From a virus: a stretch of 49,310 bases of DNA. Under the pieces are notes generated by a model. It worked only from the letters and a program-made list of their open reading frames with translations, had not been told where the DNA came from and searched no databases. A program made the position numbers and the translations under genes. Positions 14,576 to 23,076 of this stretch are shown piece after piece (the first letter of the stretch is position 1; each line of letters opens with the position of its first letter). The stretch is from positions 1-49,310 of the IMG/VR virus record IMGVR_UViG_3300010413_001230, one strand, 5' to 3'.

Positions 14576-15703
14576 TTAGAGATTCCTCTTTGCAAATGAC
14601 ACAACCGTGTCAATGATCCGGCCCACGTCCTGATCGCTCAGGTTTTGGTGGATGGGCAAGCACAACGTGTGCTCTGCGGCCCACTCCGCACCGGGCAATG
14701 TTTGGCGGCTCCCATAGTAGAGCACTTGGTGCAGGGGATAGTACCGGAATGTGCAATAGATGCTATGCTCACACAGAAACCGCGCCAATTCATCGCGCTT
14801 TTCGAGCTGCACCCAATACAGGTAATAGCTTGATGTGCTGTTGGGCGTCGGGTTGGGCGGTCGCGTGATGCCCGGCACATCGGCAAAAGCGCCCTGGTAC
14901 TGTTCCCAAACCTTCTGGCGTCGCTTAATGAAGGAGGGCAGCTTTTTTAATTGCACACGCCCGATGGCGGCAAGCACATCGTTGCTGATGTGCCGGCCTC
15001 CCCCGGTTTCTACCTGAAATTCCCACCAGCGCCCGTTGCCTTTTCGTTGGGAGTCCGTACCACTGGCAGCTTTCGGTGGAAAACCAAAGTACCTCAACTT
15101 TTCGGCATACGTCCTGGCGTGATCGCTCTGCATCCACAGTGCCCCGCCATCCACCATGACCAGCTCTTTCATCGCGTCAAAGGACCACACCCCGGCATCA
15201 CCGAGCGTGCCGCACGCCTTGCCCTCCCAGGTACTTGCCACCGCATTGGCGGCATCTTCCAGAATGAGCAGCCGGTATGCTGCCTCTCGGATGCCAAACA
15301 TCGGGGCGGGATGGCCGCCATAGTGGAGCAGGAACACGGCCCTCGTCTCGGGCGATCGTAGCCGATCGATCTCCTCGGGCAGAATTTGCATCGTGTGCCG
15401 GTCCACGTCGGCAAAGACCGGCCGCGCCCCACAATGGACCACTGCATTGGCTACCCCGACAAACTGGATGGCCGGCACGATCACCTCGTCACCCGGCCCG
15501 ATGCCGAGCGCTTCGAGGGCCGTAAACGTGGCGCTGGTGCAGTTGTTGAACAGGAGCACCGGACGATCCGTGCCAAGATACCCAGCAAACTCCTCTTCAA
15601 AAGCCGTGCATTGGTTGCCCTTGCCCAGCCACCGGCTTTTGAAAACCTTGTTGACCTCTTCCAGTTCTTCAATTCCCAGGGTGTTACTGAAAATCTGTAT
15701 CAT
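14576..15703 (-). CDS. DegT/DnrJ/EryC1/StrS sugar aminotransferase
   Basis: 375 residues, full length for the family. The PLP-binding lysine is K179 (FDAMKEL), with D150 (LEDAANA) contacting the pyridine nitrogen. The N-terminal CTSATFTALEALGIGPGDEVIVPAIQFVGVANAV and the C-terminal HEXHXP-like segment (YYPLHQVLYY) complete the fold. The enzyme would transfer an amino group to a 3- or 4-keto nucleotide sugar. It is the last gene of the modification block; with the UDP-sugar-dehydrogenase-like protein (19839-20534) it could supply an unusual amino sugar. No matching dehydratase is seen, so a host intermediate is likely. Confidence 0.9.
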   Translation of the reverse strand: MIQIFSNTLGIEELEEVNKVFKSRWLGKGNQCTAFEEEFAGYLGTDRPVLLFNNCTSATFTALEALGIGPGDEVIVPAIQFVGVANAVVHCGARPVFADVDRHTMQILPEEIDRLRSPETRAVFLLHYGGHPAPMFGIREAAYRLLILEDAANAVASTWEGKACGTLGDAGVWSFDAMKELVMVDGGALWMQSDHARTYAEKLRYFGFPPKAASGTDSQRKGNGRWWEFQVETGGGRHISNDVLAAIGRVQLKKLPSFIKRRQKVWEQYQGAFADVPGITRPPNPTPNSTSSYYLYWVQLEKRDELARFLCEHSIYCTFRYYPLHQVLYYGSRQTLPGAEWAAEHTLCLPIHQNLSDQDVGRIIDTVVSFAKRNL

Positions 15704-15718
15704 CGTTCCTACCCCCTA

Positions 15719-16387
15719 TCAAAAGTGCTTCAAATCGCCGCTGACCCATCGGGCCACGGCGTCAAAACTGTTCCTGAACTCGGAGCCGAACACGAAACTT
15801 GCCAGGCTGCGAATCTCGGGCAACGGTTTAGCTACCAAGTGCTCATACTGGATAGTGTAACTTGGCCCTTCCCAGGCCAACAACTGCCGGTCAAGCCCGG
15901 CCTGCCAAGTGTCAATGATCTCCTTTGCCCCGTACTTGTATCGCCCCTTGTACGTGGTCTGCAAGTGCTTCTGGACACTGGCAATGCTGGCCTTGCGCTC
16001 CCGCTGGGTGACCACGATCTGCACCTTGAAGCCCTCCTGTAGCAGGATGGGCCAGATGAATTGCCCGAGAAAGCAAAGCCACGGATCTTTGATGCCCCAT
16101 AGGGGTGTATCCTTGCGCTTTCGGGCAAGCGCCCGGTACGTCTTTTTCTGCACTGTGCCGATGTGGGCCACATTGGCCGCCCTCAACGAGTATCCCTTGC
16201 CCGTGATCCGCTGGTTGGCATAGCGCCATCTTAGATCCTCAAAGTAGCCCTTGGGGTTGAACTTGTCGGTGGGCTGAAAGTGCCCGGCCCCCATATCACA
16301 GCCAAGCTGGTGCAACACGCCGGCCACACAACTTGTGCCGCTTCGGGGCACGCCAAGGACCAGCACACAGGTGCTAGACATACTCAT
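15719..16387 (-). CDS. Sulfotransferase-like P-loop protein
   Basis: 222 residues. The P-loop at 12-19 (GVPRSGTS) corresponds to the PAPS 5'-phosphosulfate loop of the sulfotransferase fold. It is followed by a family-typical GCDMGAGHF...NPKGYFED segment and by VQIVVTQRERKASIASVQKHL, which sits where the 3'-phosphate-binding Arg/Ser usually lie. It is likely to sulfate a carbohydrate or small molecule. The substrate is unknown. Confidence 0.75.
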   Translation of the reverse strand: MSMSSTCVLVLGVPRSGTSCVAGVLHQLGCDMGAGHFQPTDKFNPKGYFEDLRWRYANQRITGKGYSLRAANVAHIGTVQKKTYRALARKRKDTPLWGIKDPWLCFLGQFIWPILLQEGFKVQIVVTQRERKASIASVQKHLQTTYKGRYKYGAKEIIDTWQAGLDRQLLAWEGPSYTIQYEHLVAKPLPEIRSLASFVFGSEFRNSFDAVARWVSGDLKHF

Positions 16388-17108
16388 AAAGCTCCATCAC
16401 CGGCCCACAGATCGCCTTGACCATTTGCTTCTCTGCCGCTGTCAGGCTGATCTTGTCCTTGTTCTTGACTGCCGATTGGTTGTTCCGCATCTGCCAGATC
16501 AAGTTGTCGCCCCGTTGCGGCTCAATTTTGAACTGCTCGAAAATTGAGTGAACGCGCTCCAAGTATCGTGCCTGGCTCACCCGGTAGTCAAAAAGAAACT
16601 CGTACTTGAGCCACAGGCAATCGCCCTTGAGCAGGCCATGAGCAAAGGCATTTTTGCAGGACCACGCGATCGCCGCCTGCTCTACCATGCTTCGGTTGGC
16701 AAAGTCGGTGCCGATGTTGAACACGTCCCGCGCCTTTGGGTAGTTCCACCAAGCCCAACCCCACCCCTTCGCCTTCAACGAGGCCGCATAAGTGTATGGG
16801 TGCCGGGTGATCAGCAGCCCATGCGCTTGCACATCGGAAGGGAGCACACCGGGCGCACTGGTTATGCCGTAGGTCAGGGCAACGTGCTCCAAGAGCGCCG
16901 GGTTGCACTCCACATAGGTTCCGGCTCCCTTGCTCCTGGCTTCCAGATTGAGCAGGTAGTTGCGCCAGAATGCACCCTTGGTACTCCTGATCTTTGCACG
17001 TCTTAGAAATCCATCATGGAACGTTGCCACCCCGTTGCACAAGGCATCAATGATGCTCTGCACCCAGTGTGTTGCCGTGCGGCCTGTGCCGGTTATGTAA
17101 CAGAACAT
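16374..17108 (-). CDS. Second sulfotransferase-like P-loop protein
   Basis: 244 residues with GAGGAG before the ATG. The N-terminal YITGTGRTATHWVQSIID (4-21) is a P-loop of the sulfotransferase class. A candidate 3'-phosphate segment is LLITRHPYTYAASLKAKGW, where RHP and the Ser spacing resemble 'RxPxxxxxS'. It overlaps the next gene by 14 bp. It differs clearly from the proteins at 15719-16387 and 22396-23076, so it probably has another acceptor. Confidence 0.7.
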   Translation of the reverse strand: MFCYITGTGRTATHWVQSIIDALCNGVATFHDGFLRRAKIRSTKGAFWRNYLLNLEARSKGAGTYVECNPALLEHVALTYGITSAPGVLPSDVQAHGLLITRHPYTYAASLKAKGWGWAWWNYPKARDVFNIGTDFANRSMVEQAAIAWSCKNAFAHGLLKGDCLWLKYEFLFDYRVSQARYLERVHSIFEQFKIEPQRGDNLIWQMRNNQSAVKNKDKISLTAAEKQMVKAICGPVMELYEYV

Positions 17109-17740
17109 GGTGTGCTCCTCAAATGTAGCATCGTCAACCCCAGTGGGTGCCCATAGCCGGGCACATCCACGAGGGCCAACCCTGCATTCTCAATCCAGCC
17201 CTGCAATCGCTCCATCGGGTAGTGGAATGGGTCTTTATCTGGATATGTCGTGGCAAAGATACCCTTTTCTTCCCACAGGACCGGCTCTTGGCTATCTGAG
17301 ACAAAAGCCGTTGCGTAAATATCCCCGGCCAATGGTGCCACATCGCACAAAGCCCGGTTTACCTGTGCCGGTTTCATGTGATCCAGCAGGGCGTGCATCC
17401 ATACAATGTCAAAACGATCGCGCTCCAAAATACGGGGCAGATCAATCGGACCATCCCCCAATTTCAGATTTTCAATATGAGGATACCGGCGCCGGATCAT
17501 CTTGTACCCCAATTGCTCCTTGCGCCCATATGTCAAGGCACCCCCATTGCGATCGATACCGTAATAATGCCCCGGTTTCAGGTAGGGAATGACCAACCGG
17601 CCCAACCGGAATGCACCACAACCTACATCCAGCAAGTAGCTCTCAGGCTCCAAACCATGCTCACGCAAGAATGAGAACTGCAATATGCCCACTGTACGCC
17701 ACAGCTCTGGAATGCCCGAATAGCGATAGAATCTAGGCAT
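17093..17740 (-). CDS. Class I SAM-dependent methyltransferase
   Basis: 215 residues. Motif I is LLDVGCGAFRLGRL (36-49); the acidic post-I residue is in YYGIDRNGGAL; FDIVWMHALLDHM is motif IV; and GWIENAGLALVDVPGYGHPLG closes the domain. This is a complete small-molecule or sugar methyltransferase fold. The acceptor is probably a glycan built by the surrounding transferases. It overlaps both neighbours by 8-16 bp. Confidence 0.85.
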   Translation of the reverse strand: MPRFYRYSGIPELWRTVGILQFSFLREHGLEPESYLLDVGCGAFRLGRLVIPYLKPGHYYGIDRNGGALTYGRKEQLGYKMIRRRYPHIENLKLGDGPIDLPRILERDRFDIVWMHALLDHMKPAQVNRALCDVAPLAGDIYATAFVSDSQEPVLWEEKGIFATTYPDKDPFHYPMERLQGWIENAGLALVDVPGYGHPLGLTMLHLRSTPCSVT

Positions 17741-18401
17741 TGGCTTTCACTGCCTTAGCTCGTCTCCTCTTTGCCCCCTTGTTTACCCACTTGCGCCTGT
17801 ATAAGCTCTTGTCGTGCTTGGCCCATTGGTTCCTGAGCTGCTTATTGTCCTGTGTGCTCACCGCTCTCAAGTGCTTGATGTAGACGCCTTTTACCCAAAT
17901 TTGCGCCCAGCCCTTGCGCTGCGCTCTCTGCACAAAGTCGCTTTCATCTCCGTAGTGAATGAAATCCTCGTCAAAGAGGCCGGTATCCACGAACACCTGA
18001 CGCCGGACCACAGCACAGAACCAAGCAAGCGGCCCCTTGACAAGATGCACCTCGAACGGATCGCCCGGCTGCCCACTGCGCTGTGGGGTAGTGGAGCACT
18101 CCCCTGATGGACAGGCCATGCCGTATTTGGCGTTCATCGTCAAGCCCTGCACGAGGAGCTTGAGCCAGTCCCGCTGACTTGGGATCGTATCGTCGTTCAG
18201 GTAGCAAATGAACGGAGTCTGCAAGTGCAGGGCTGCCTTGAAGAGCGCATTATTGAGCTTGACCGCCCCGCGCATCTTGAAGTCCACCAACAGGACGCCC
18301 ACCGTCTCCACGCCGGCAGTGCTCCGCGCCAGCTTCATGGTCTTTGCGCCCCGGTCAAGATTCAACGTCGGCATGACGATCGTTATCTGTGGCTCTGCCA
18401 T
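17733..18401 (-). CDS. Family 2 glycosyltransferase
   Basis: 222 residues from the ATG at 18401 (GAAGGAACT upstream). GT-A fold: ITIVMPTLNLDRG at the N-terminus, nucleotide-sugar site ending in CYLNDDTIP (69-71 as the DxD-like NDD), then LAWFCAVVRRQVFVDTGLFDEDFIHYGDESDFVQRAQRKGW, the conserved ED/QxxRW-like segment. The basic C-terminus (KSLYRRKWVNKGAKRRRAK) may contact membrane or partner. It resembles the GT2 protein at 23049-23630 in plan, suggesting a duplicated origin. Confidence 0.85.
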   Translation of the reverse strand: MAEPQITIVMPTLNLDRGAKTMKLARSTAGVETVGVLLVDFKMRGAVKLNNALFKAALHLQTPFICYLNDDTIPSQRDWLKLLVQGLTMNAKYGMACPSGECSTTPQRSGQPGDPFEVHLVKGPLAWFCAVVRRQVFVDTGLFDEDFIHYGDESDFVQRAQRKGWAQIWVKGVYIKHLRAVSTQDNKQLRNQWAKHDKSLYRRKWVNKGAKRRRAKAVKANA

Positions 18402-19075
18402 AGTTCCTTCAGTTCTCCACTGGCGCAAGGCCACATCAGGATCATCCGGCTGTCATCTTCCCCAGGCCCGATGTCAGTTACCCACCATCCTGAATCTTTC
18501 AACCGCCTCACTTGTTCCTCACAAACGGTCAGGATTGTATAACGCGAATGTGACAAGAACCACACATCGGCCGCGTTTGTCAGCCATTCTTCATCTTTCC
18601 TCAAGTCGGCGCTTTGCCATCCCCGGTAGGTATTGAGCATCACGCACACGTCAAAGAGCGCCGCGCCGCCATCCCTGAACAGCCGTTGGATCGGGATTCT
18701 GAACAGTCGCACGCCCATGTCCTGCACAAGCGGGTGTGTCTCAAGCCGCCCCGCGTTCAGGTCCACCCCGCAACAGGTCGCCAGCGGGTAGCGCCTCTTG
18801 ACGTGCCAGGGAATGAGCGCATCGCCACAACAGATGTCCAGCAGTGTGAAGCGCTCGGGAATCAGGCAGTTATAGAGCAGGTAGCGAATCTGGCGCACAA
18901 TCTGACAAGGGCGGCTCTTGGGATCTTCGATCACCCAATCACTCACCCCTTGCCGCTGCCAGATTTCGGCCTGCAAGTTGCTAATGGGCGTGCGGGGCCA
19001 CAGATACAGATCCTTGACATGATTCTGCTGCGCTTCCGCTTCCAACCTCTTCAAGTAGGCAATCTGTTCGCTCAT
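18383..19075 (-). CDS. SAM-dependent methyltransferase-like protein
   Basis: 230 residues from the ATG at 19075, which overlaps the upstream stop (ATGA). An earlier start would add about 59 residues of shadow sequence. Motif I is LLDICCGDALIPWHVKRRYP (78-97), followed by CCGVDLNAGRLE, and a C-terminal strand (WVTDIGPGEDDSRMILMWP). The Cys-rich glycine loop is unusual but keeps the fold pattern. It is the second methyltransferase of the block. Confidence 0.72.
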   Translation of the reverse strand: MSEQIAYLKRLEAEAQQNHVKDLYLWPRTPISNLQAEIWQRQGVSDWVIEDPKSRPCQIVRQIRYLLYNCLIPERFTLLDICCGDALIPWHVKRRYPLATCCGVDLNAGRLETHPLVQDMGVRLFRIPIQRLFRDGGAALFDVCVMLNTYRGWQSADLRKDEEWLTNAADVWFLSHSRYTILTVCEEQVRRLKDSGWWVTDIGPGEDDSRMILMWPCASGELKELWQSHR

Positions 19076-19842
19076 TTGCCCGTGAGATTCCTTCTCAAGA
19101 TGTCCCGGCTTGCGTACTTTTTCCAGAACTTGCGCGTGATCGGAGCGCCACCCTCTACCGTGCCGCCAAAACGGGCAGCTACGTAGCCATCGAGAATGCT
19201 GCCCAGGTCCAAGATGGTGGCCGAGCCGCCGCGCTCCTTCCAAAGCTGCCACGCAAACACGGGGGAGGGCGGCCCGGCATGGATACTATAAAGGCTGTCT
19301 GCAGGATACTGTAGTGCTTCTTCCACAATTCGCTCTCTCTGAAAAAACGCACGCCTGTACGGCACCTCGACAAAGCCGGTATAGTTGAAGCAGCCTGCCT
19401 TGTCGATGGCCCTCAAGTGCCGAGGGCCGATCACCACAACCGGGCGCTTCTGTTGGCGCATGGCCTGGAAATATGGGTAGTTGCGCCCCTCCACGTTGGC
19501 AAAGTGGATGGCCAGCGCATTGTACCAAGTGACGTTGGGCACCAGCCCCGGCAAGTGCTCACGCGCTAGGATCTCCATCGGTTGGCAGTTGCCATCCATC
19601 CACAGCGATCGGTAGTAATTGCTGCTGTTGGGTGGCTGCTTGGCCGATTGCCTGAGCAGGTATCGAAGGTCTTTGTTTCTGAGCGTGTGACCATCGCCGT
19701 TCTTGGTGCGGCCCCCGCCTTTGCCCCTACCTACCCAAAACATCCCGTTTAGCTCACCATCCCCGAAGCGCACAAAGGTAAAAGGCTCCTGGCTCTTGAT
19801 CTTGGCTACCCACCAACTATAGGGCTTGCACACAGTTTTCAA
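19072..19842 (-). CDS. GT-D type glycosyltransferase (DUF1792-like)
   Basis: 256 residues. The N-terminal FTFVRFGDGE (21-30) and the C-terminal SATILDLGSILDGY are the two signatures of the GT-D glycosyltransferase fold, in which the DGE acidic pair binds the metal and nucleotide sugar. Middle segments VVVIGPRHLRAIDKAG and SLYSIHAGPPSPVFAWQLW also occur in the homologue at 20527-21258. It is coupled to both neighbours by four-base overlaps. Confidence 0.8.
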   Translation of the reverse strand: MKTVCKPYSWWVAKIKSQEPFTFVRFGDGELNGMFWVGRGKGGGRTKNGDGHTLRNKDLRYLLRQSAKQPPNSSNYYRSLWMDGNCQPMEILAREHLPGLVPNVTWYNALAIHFANVEGRNYPYFQAMRQQKRPVVVIGPRHLRAIDKAGCFNYTGFVEVPYRRAFFQRERIVEEALQYPADSLYSIHAGPPSPVFAWQLWKERGGSATILDLGSILDGYVAARFGGTVEGGAPITRKFWKKYASRDILRRNLTGK

Positions 19843-20534
19843 TGATTGCGCTCCCTGATCAAGCGCACAAAAGGATCATCGGCCATCAAGTCAAGGTTGG
19901 GCAATACACAGTGGCCGCCGATCTTGCCCTGAATTGGGATCAGGCTCGGGCGCAAGAACTCGGGATGCCCCAGCTTGGTATAGCCATCGTTGTATGCTGC
20001 TGTCCACAAGCTCCACAATTCAAAGGGCACATCCTCAAGGTTGCACTGCTCGTCAACGTGCTTGGCCCACTCGATGCACAGGCCATAGAAGGTGGTACTG
20101 AGCAGCTTGACCAGCTCTGTGGCCTCGGGCGTATCGGTGATGTAGCAACGGATGCCGGCCCTCATCAGGTGTTGCGCCGTCCTCCCGGCCTCAGCCCCTC
20201 CGCAAAACTTGGTAAACGTCGTCAAGCTCTGCTCAAGGTTCGGATGGAGGCCCATCACTGGGCTATGGACTGCACCCACCTGCCGGCTTGTGCCCACCGG
20301 CACGGTGCTATGGATCACGGTCAGCCCCGGCTCGTAGCGCCACTGGCACCATTCCACATCCTCAATAAAGGACTCCGAGTAGGGAAAGCAGATATGGACC
20401 ACATCAAAAGCGGCCTCGCTCTGCCCGTTGTCCCTGCTCTCCTTGTCCACGGCATGGACACTGTGTGCATTCAAGAGCACCTTGTGCAGGGCCCGGCCCA
20501 CCTCGCCCAACCCGATCACCAACGTGTTATCCAT
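19839..20534 (-). CDS. Minimal UDP-sugar dehydrogenase-like oxidoreductase
   Basis: 231 residues against the usual 400-450. The NAD Rossmann motif VIGLGEVG (6-13), HSTVPVGTS (75-83), the E139/K143 helix (EATELVKLLST) and catalytic-type GGHC (206-209) are all present in UDP-glucose/GDP-mannose dehydrogenase order. The C-terminal UDP-binding domain is missing. It might oxidise a sugar nucleotide to a uronate as an incomplete dimer, or act on another substrate. Overlap with the GT-D genes on both sides suggests a three-gene unit. Confidence 0.75.
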   Translation of the reverse strand: MDNTLVIGLGEVGRALHKVLLNAHSVHAVDKESRDNGQSEAAFDVVHICFPYSESFIEDVEWCQWRYEPGLTVIHSTVPVGTSRQVGAVHSPVMGLHPNLEQSLTTFTKFCGGAEAGRTAQHLMRAGIRCYITDTPEATELVKLLSTTFYGLCIEWAKHVDEQCNLEDVPFELWSLWTAAYNDGYTKLGHPEFLRPSLIPIQGKIGGHCVLPNLDLMADDPFVRLIRERNH

Positions 20535-21258
20535 TTGCTACCCCCTTGTCTATTCCCAAGTTCTGTTTGATAATGGCGGGATGCTTGAGCATCCCTTTAT
20601 GGTAGGTCCGGCTTGCCTTGCCTACGTACACGTCCCACAAACTGCCCAGGTCCAAGATCCACGAGTGCTTGCCAACGTGGTGATGCAAGGACCACGCAAA
20701 CACCTTGCCAGCAGGCCCTGCCGTGATCGAGTACAAGGCCGGGTCTTGGCTGATCAGCGCTTCCCTCAAGATGCTTTCTCGCATTGCCCAGCAGTTTTTG
20801 TTGGGTATGACGACGTGCCGGGCAATCGGAAACACCTTCCCATCAAGCCCCCGCAAGCGCTCGGGGCCGATCACCACAATGGGCACCTCAAGCTCCCTCA
20901 GTGCTTTGATGAACGGGTAAAGCTGCCCCTTTTTGCTGGCCTTGTAGAACACCGTGCAATCGTGCCATCGGACATACGCCGGCGTATTCTGCTCAAGCCA
21001 CTCAGTAATGCCTGCCCGGTAGCTGGTCTGCCTGAGCGCCAGAATGTATCTCGGGTTGTCCGGTGCCCTGGTGATCACCTTGATCATCCCCTGTTGCAGA
21101 CTGGTATGGTTCAAGGTCTGAGAGCGTGAGCTTGTAATGTTCCGATCCTGCTTGATAGCCGACCACTCGCCATCACCCAACCGGATGAACGTGAACGGCT
21201 GCCCACTGGTGATCTTGTCCACATAATATTGCAGTGGAGGGCTAAAGATTTCAGGCAT
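20527..21258 (-). CDS. Second GT-D type glycosyltransferase
   Basis: 243 residues. FTFIRLGDGE (22-31) and the C-terminal SWILDLGSLWDVY match the GT-D signatures, with VVIGPERLRGLDG and LYSITAGPAGKVFAWSLHHHVG aligning to the other copy at 19072-19842. The two are diverged paralogues separated by the dehydrogenase-like gene. They likely add different sugars, or the same sugar to different acceptors. Confidence 0.8.
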   Translation of the reverse strand: MPEIFSPPLQYYVDKITSGQPFTFIRLGDGEWSAIKQDRNITSSRSQTLNHTSLQQGMIKVITRAPDNPRYILALRQTSYRAGITEWLEQNTPAYVRWHDCTVFYKASKKGQLYPFIKALRELEVPIVVIGPERLRGLDGKVFPIARHVVIPNKNCWAMRESILREALISQDPALYSITAGPAGKVFAWSLHHHVGKHSWILDLGSLWDVYVGKASRTYHKGMLKHPAIIKQNLGIDKGVANG

Positions 21259-21670
21259 CTAACCTTTTCTCATATTGAACACATCCAAACTCCCGAACAG
21301 TCAGCATACTACCATCGAGAAAGACCTGATTATCAAAATGATTACCACATATCCCAACTCCTGATATATCAGTTTTTTCTCTTGACCACCATTTGCACGT
21401 CCGGCATTCTGCTACCTGAAAGGTTGGATCAAACAAGGGATAATCAACCCCTGCAATTGTCACCGCATAAGACTTGGCTTTTTCTTTCCAAGAAGCCGAC
21501 TCAAAAACAAAGATTGGATCTGGCTCTCTTCCCAAATGATGTATAGTCACCAAGCACAGTCTAGCATCCTCTGGCAATCCATTTACACACTGTATACCCC
21601 CGCTTGTATATCCATGTGTCATGATCTGTTTCCAAAATTCAAACGAAACTCTGATTGCTCTCTTTTCCAT
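21251..21670 (-). CDS. Hypothetical protein with Cys cluster, AT-rich
   Basis: 139 residues. A zinc-site-like arrangement CRTCKWW...GVGICGNHFDN and a final CVQY are visible. The gene is clearly more AT-rich than its neighbours, as are 37773-38372 and parts of 47470-47811, suggesting later acquisition. I recognise no family. It sits inside the modification block between GT-D and TOD1-like genes. Confidence 0.6.
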   Translation of the reverse strand: MEKRAIRVSFEFWKQIMTHGYTSGGIQCVNGLPEDARLCLVTIHHLGREPDPIFVFESASWKEKAKSYAVTIAGVDYPLFDPTFQVAECRTCKWWSREKTDISGVGICGNHFDNQVFLDGSMLTVREFGCVQYEKRLDA

Positions 21671-21679
21671 TTTTACCCC

Positions 21680-22399
21680 CTACATATGGTGTTTCACATA
21701 GTGAAAGTGCTTGTGCGTGTTCCCCGCAAAGCATCGCCCCGGAATCTCACGCCATCTCAAGCCCAATTTCCAACAGCAGTAGGGCAGGCTGACTTGATCC
21801 CTCACTGAGTGCTCAAGCAGCTCGTGCCACCACAGGTCACCAAGTGTCTTGATCTTGTCCGTGTTTCTCCTGATGACGCACCGGGTTTCTGGAAGCCCCC
21901 AATGGTGCGGCATCCCTTCGGCCTCGTAGAGCCGTGCTTGCTGCCTGAGCACCTTTGGATCGTCCTTGCCTTTCTCGGCACAAAAAGTGGCCTCCTCGTA
22001 CAGGCAATCGCGCTCTGGATGCCGGAAGATAGCCAGGTCATCACTGCCAAGGTACTCTCTCACCATCTCCTCCGGCGTCAGCATCGGGCGCACGTTGCCG
22101 TCTACCCAAATCCACACATCGGCAGGCGTCAGGTAACGGTGGGGGAGTGCCTTGTAGTGCCTGGCTGTTTTCCTCGGCCCGGCCAACTGTGGCACTCTTC
22201 GGATCTCCCAGGTTGGGAGCGCACCCATCAAGCCCGTGCTCTGCCTGACTTGGGGCGGGTTATCATCGGTCCACAAGCCCACTTCTCTTAGGGGCTGATC
22301 CGAGAATGCCACCCAATCGGCTTTTCCGGCTGCCAGCGGGTAGACGCTCCATAGCTTGTCAATGTTGCCAAAGATGGCGGTGTAGACAACGATCTTCAT
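21680..22399 (-). CDS. Glycosyltransferase-like, TOD1/MUCI70 (DUF616) type
   Basis: 239 residues from the ATG at 22399, overlapping the upstream stop (ATGA). MKIVVYTAIFGNIDKL (1-16), ADWVAFSDQPL, ARHYKALPHRYLTPADVWIWVDGNVRP (79-105) and the histidine-rich end are characteristic of this GT-A-like group. WVDGN corresponds to the DxD-type site. It would transfer a sugar in the same pathway as the flanking sulfotransferase. Confidence 0.75.
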   Translation of the reverse strand: MKIVVYTAIFGNIDKLWSVYPLAAGKADWVAFSDQPLREVGLWTDDNPPQVRQSTGLMGALPTWEIRRVPQLAGPRKTARHYKALPHRYLTPADVWIWVDGNVRPMLTPEEMVREYLGSDDLAIFRHPERDCLYEEATFCAEKGKDDPKVLRQQARLYEAEGMPHHWGLPETRCVIRRNTDKIKTLGDLWWHELLEHSVRDQVSLPYCCWKLGLRWREIPGRCFAGNTHKHFHYVKHHM

Positions 22400-23076
22400 T
22401 GCCCGATTGCCCACCTATAAATTGCCATGTCCCACCTGTTGTATTCAGCAAGGATCTGTCCCTCTTCCGCTGTCGGCCTCGGATGTTTGTTCACCATCTT
22501 GCGCTTGTACTGGGTGTGCTTCCACCCGAACGCCGCCGCCATCCGGCTCAAGCCATCGTCAAAGTGCTCTACAATGCCCACCACCTTGCACGCCCTTAAG
22601 TGCTCCAAGGCCATCTCGAAGTCTGCCCCGGTTACGGCCCCCTGATTCTTGAGCGCCCCGCAATCGCCGCGCCCAACCAGCCAGCGAGTCATGCCGTTGT
22701 CCAAGTCGGCAAACGTGCCACTTGTAGCGAACTCTACCAACGAAAGCCGCCGCGCCAGGTCGTGATACTTGTGCGCTTTGAACCCGCGCACAAACCAGTA
22801 GAGCGATACCACCCGATCTACCGGGTTCCTGAGCATCACCGCGTGTTGGTAGGGGGCCTGCACATATTGGCATAGTCCCCACGGCATGTGACCAGTGAGA
22901 CAGGTGATCTGCTTTCGCTGCTCCAAAGGTCGCTTGTGGAACTTTCGCCACGCGCCCCCATTGCCTACCCGATAGAAGCCCTCTCCATAGTTGGCCCTCA
23001 AGATCGGCATCATCGTTGTGCCGGCGCACTTGGGAATGTGCAGGTAGATTAGAGTCGGATTCTCAGCCGTTGCCAT
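22396..23076 (-). CDS. Carbohydrate sulfotransferase (heparan 2-O-sulfotransferase-like)
   Basis: 226 residues. Both PAPS-binding signatures are intact: the 5'-phosphosulfate loop LIYLHIPKCAGTT (9-21) and the 3'-phosphate motif MLRNPVDRVVSLY (81-93). The order and the early histidine (HIPK) match the sulfotransferase-family-2 group that sulfates glycans. It lies among glycosyltransferases, so the substrate is likely the glycan they build. This is the clearest of the three sulfotransferases. Confidence 0.9.
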   Translation of the reverse strand: MATAENPTLIYLHIPKCAGTTMMPILRANYGEGFYRVGNGGAWRKFHKRPLEQRKQITCLTGHMPWGLCQYVQAPYQHAVMLRNPVDRVVSLYWFVRGFKAHKYHDLARRLSLVEFATSGTFADLDNGMTRWLVGRGDCGALKNQGAVTGADFEMALEHLRACKVVGIVEHFDDGLSRMAAAFGWKHTQYKRKMVNKHPRPTAEEGQILAEYNRWDMAIYRWAIGQ

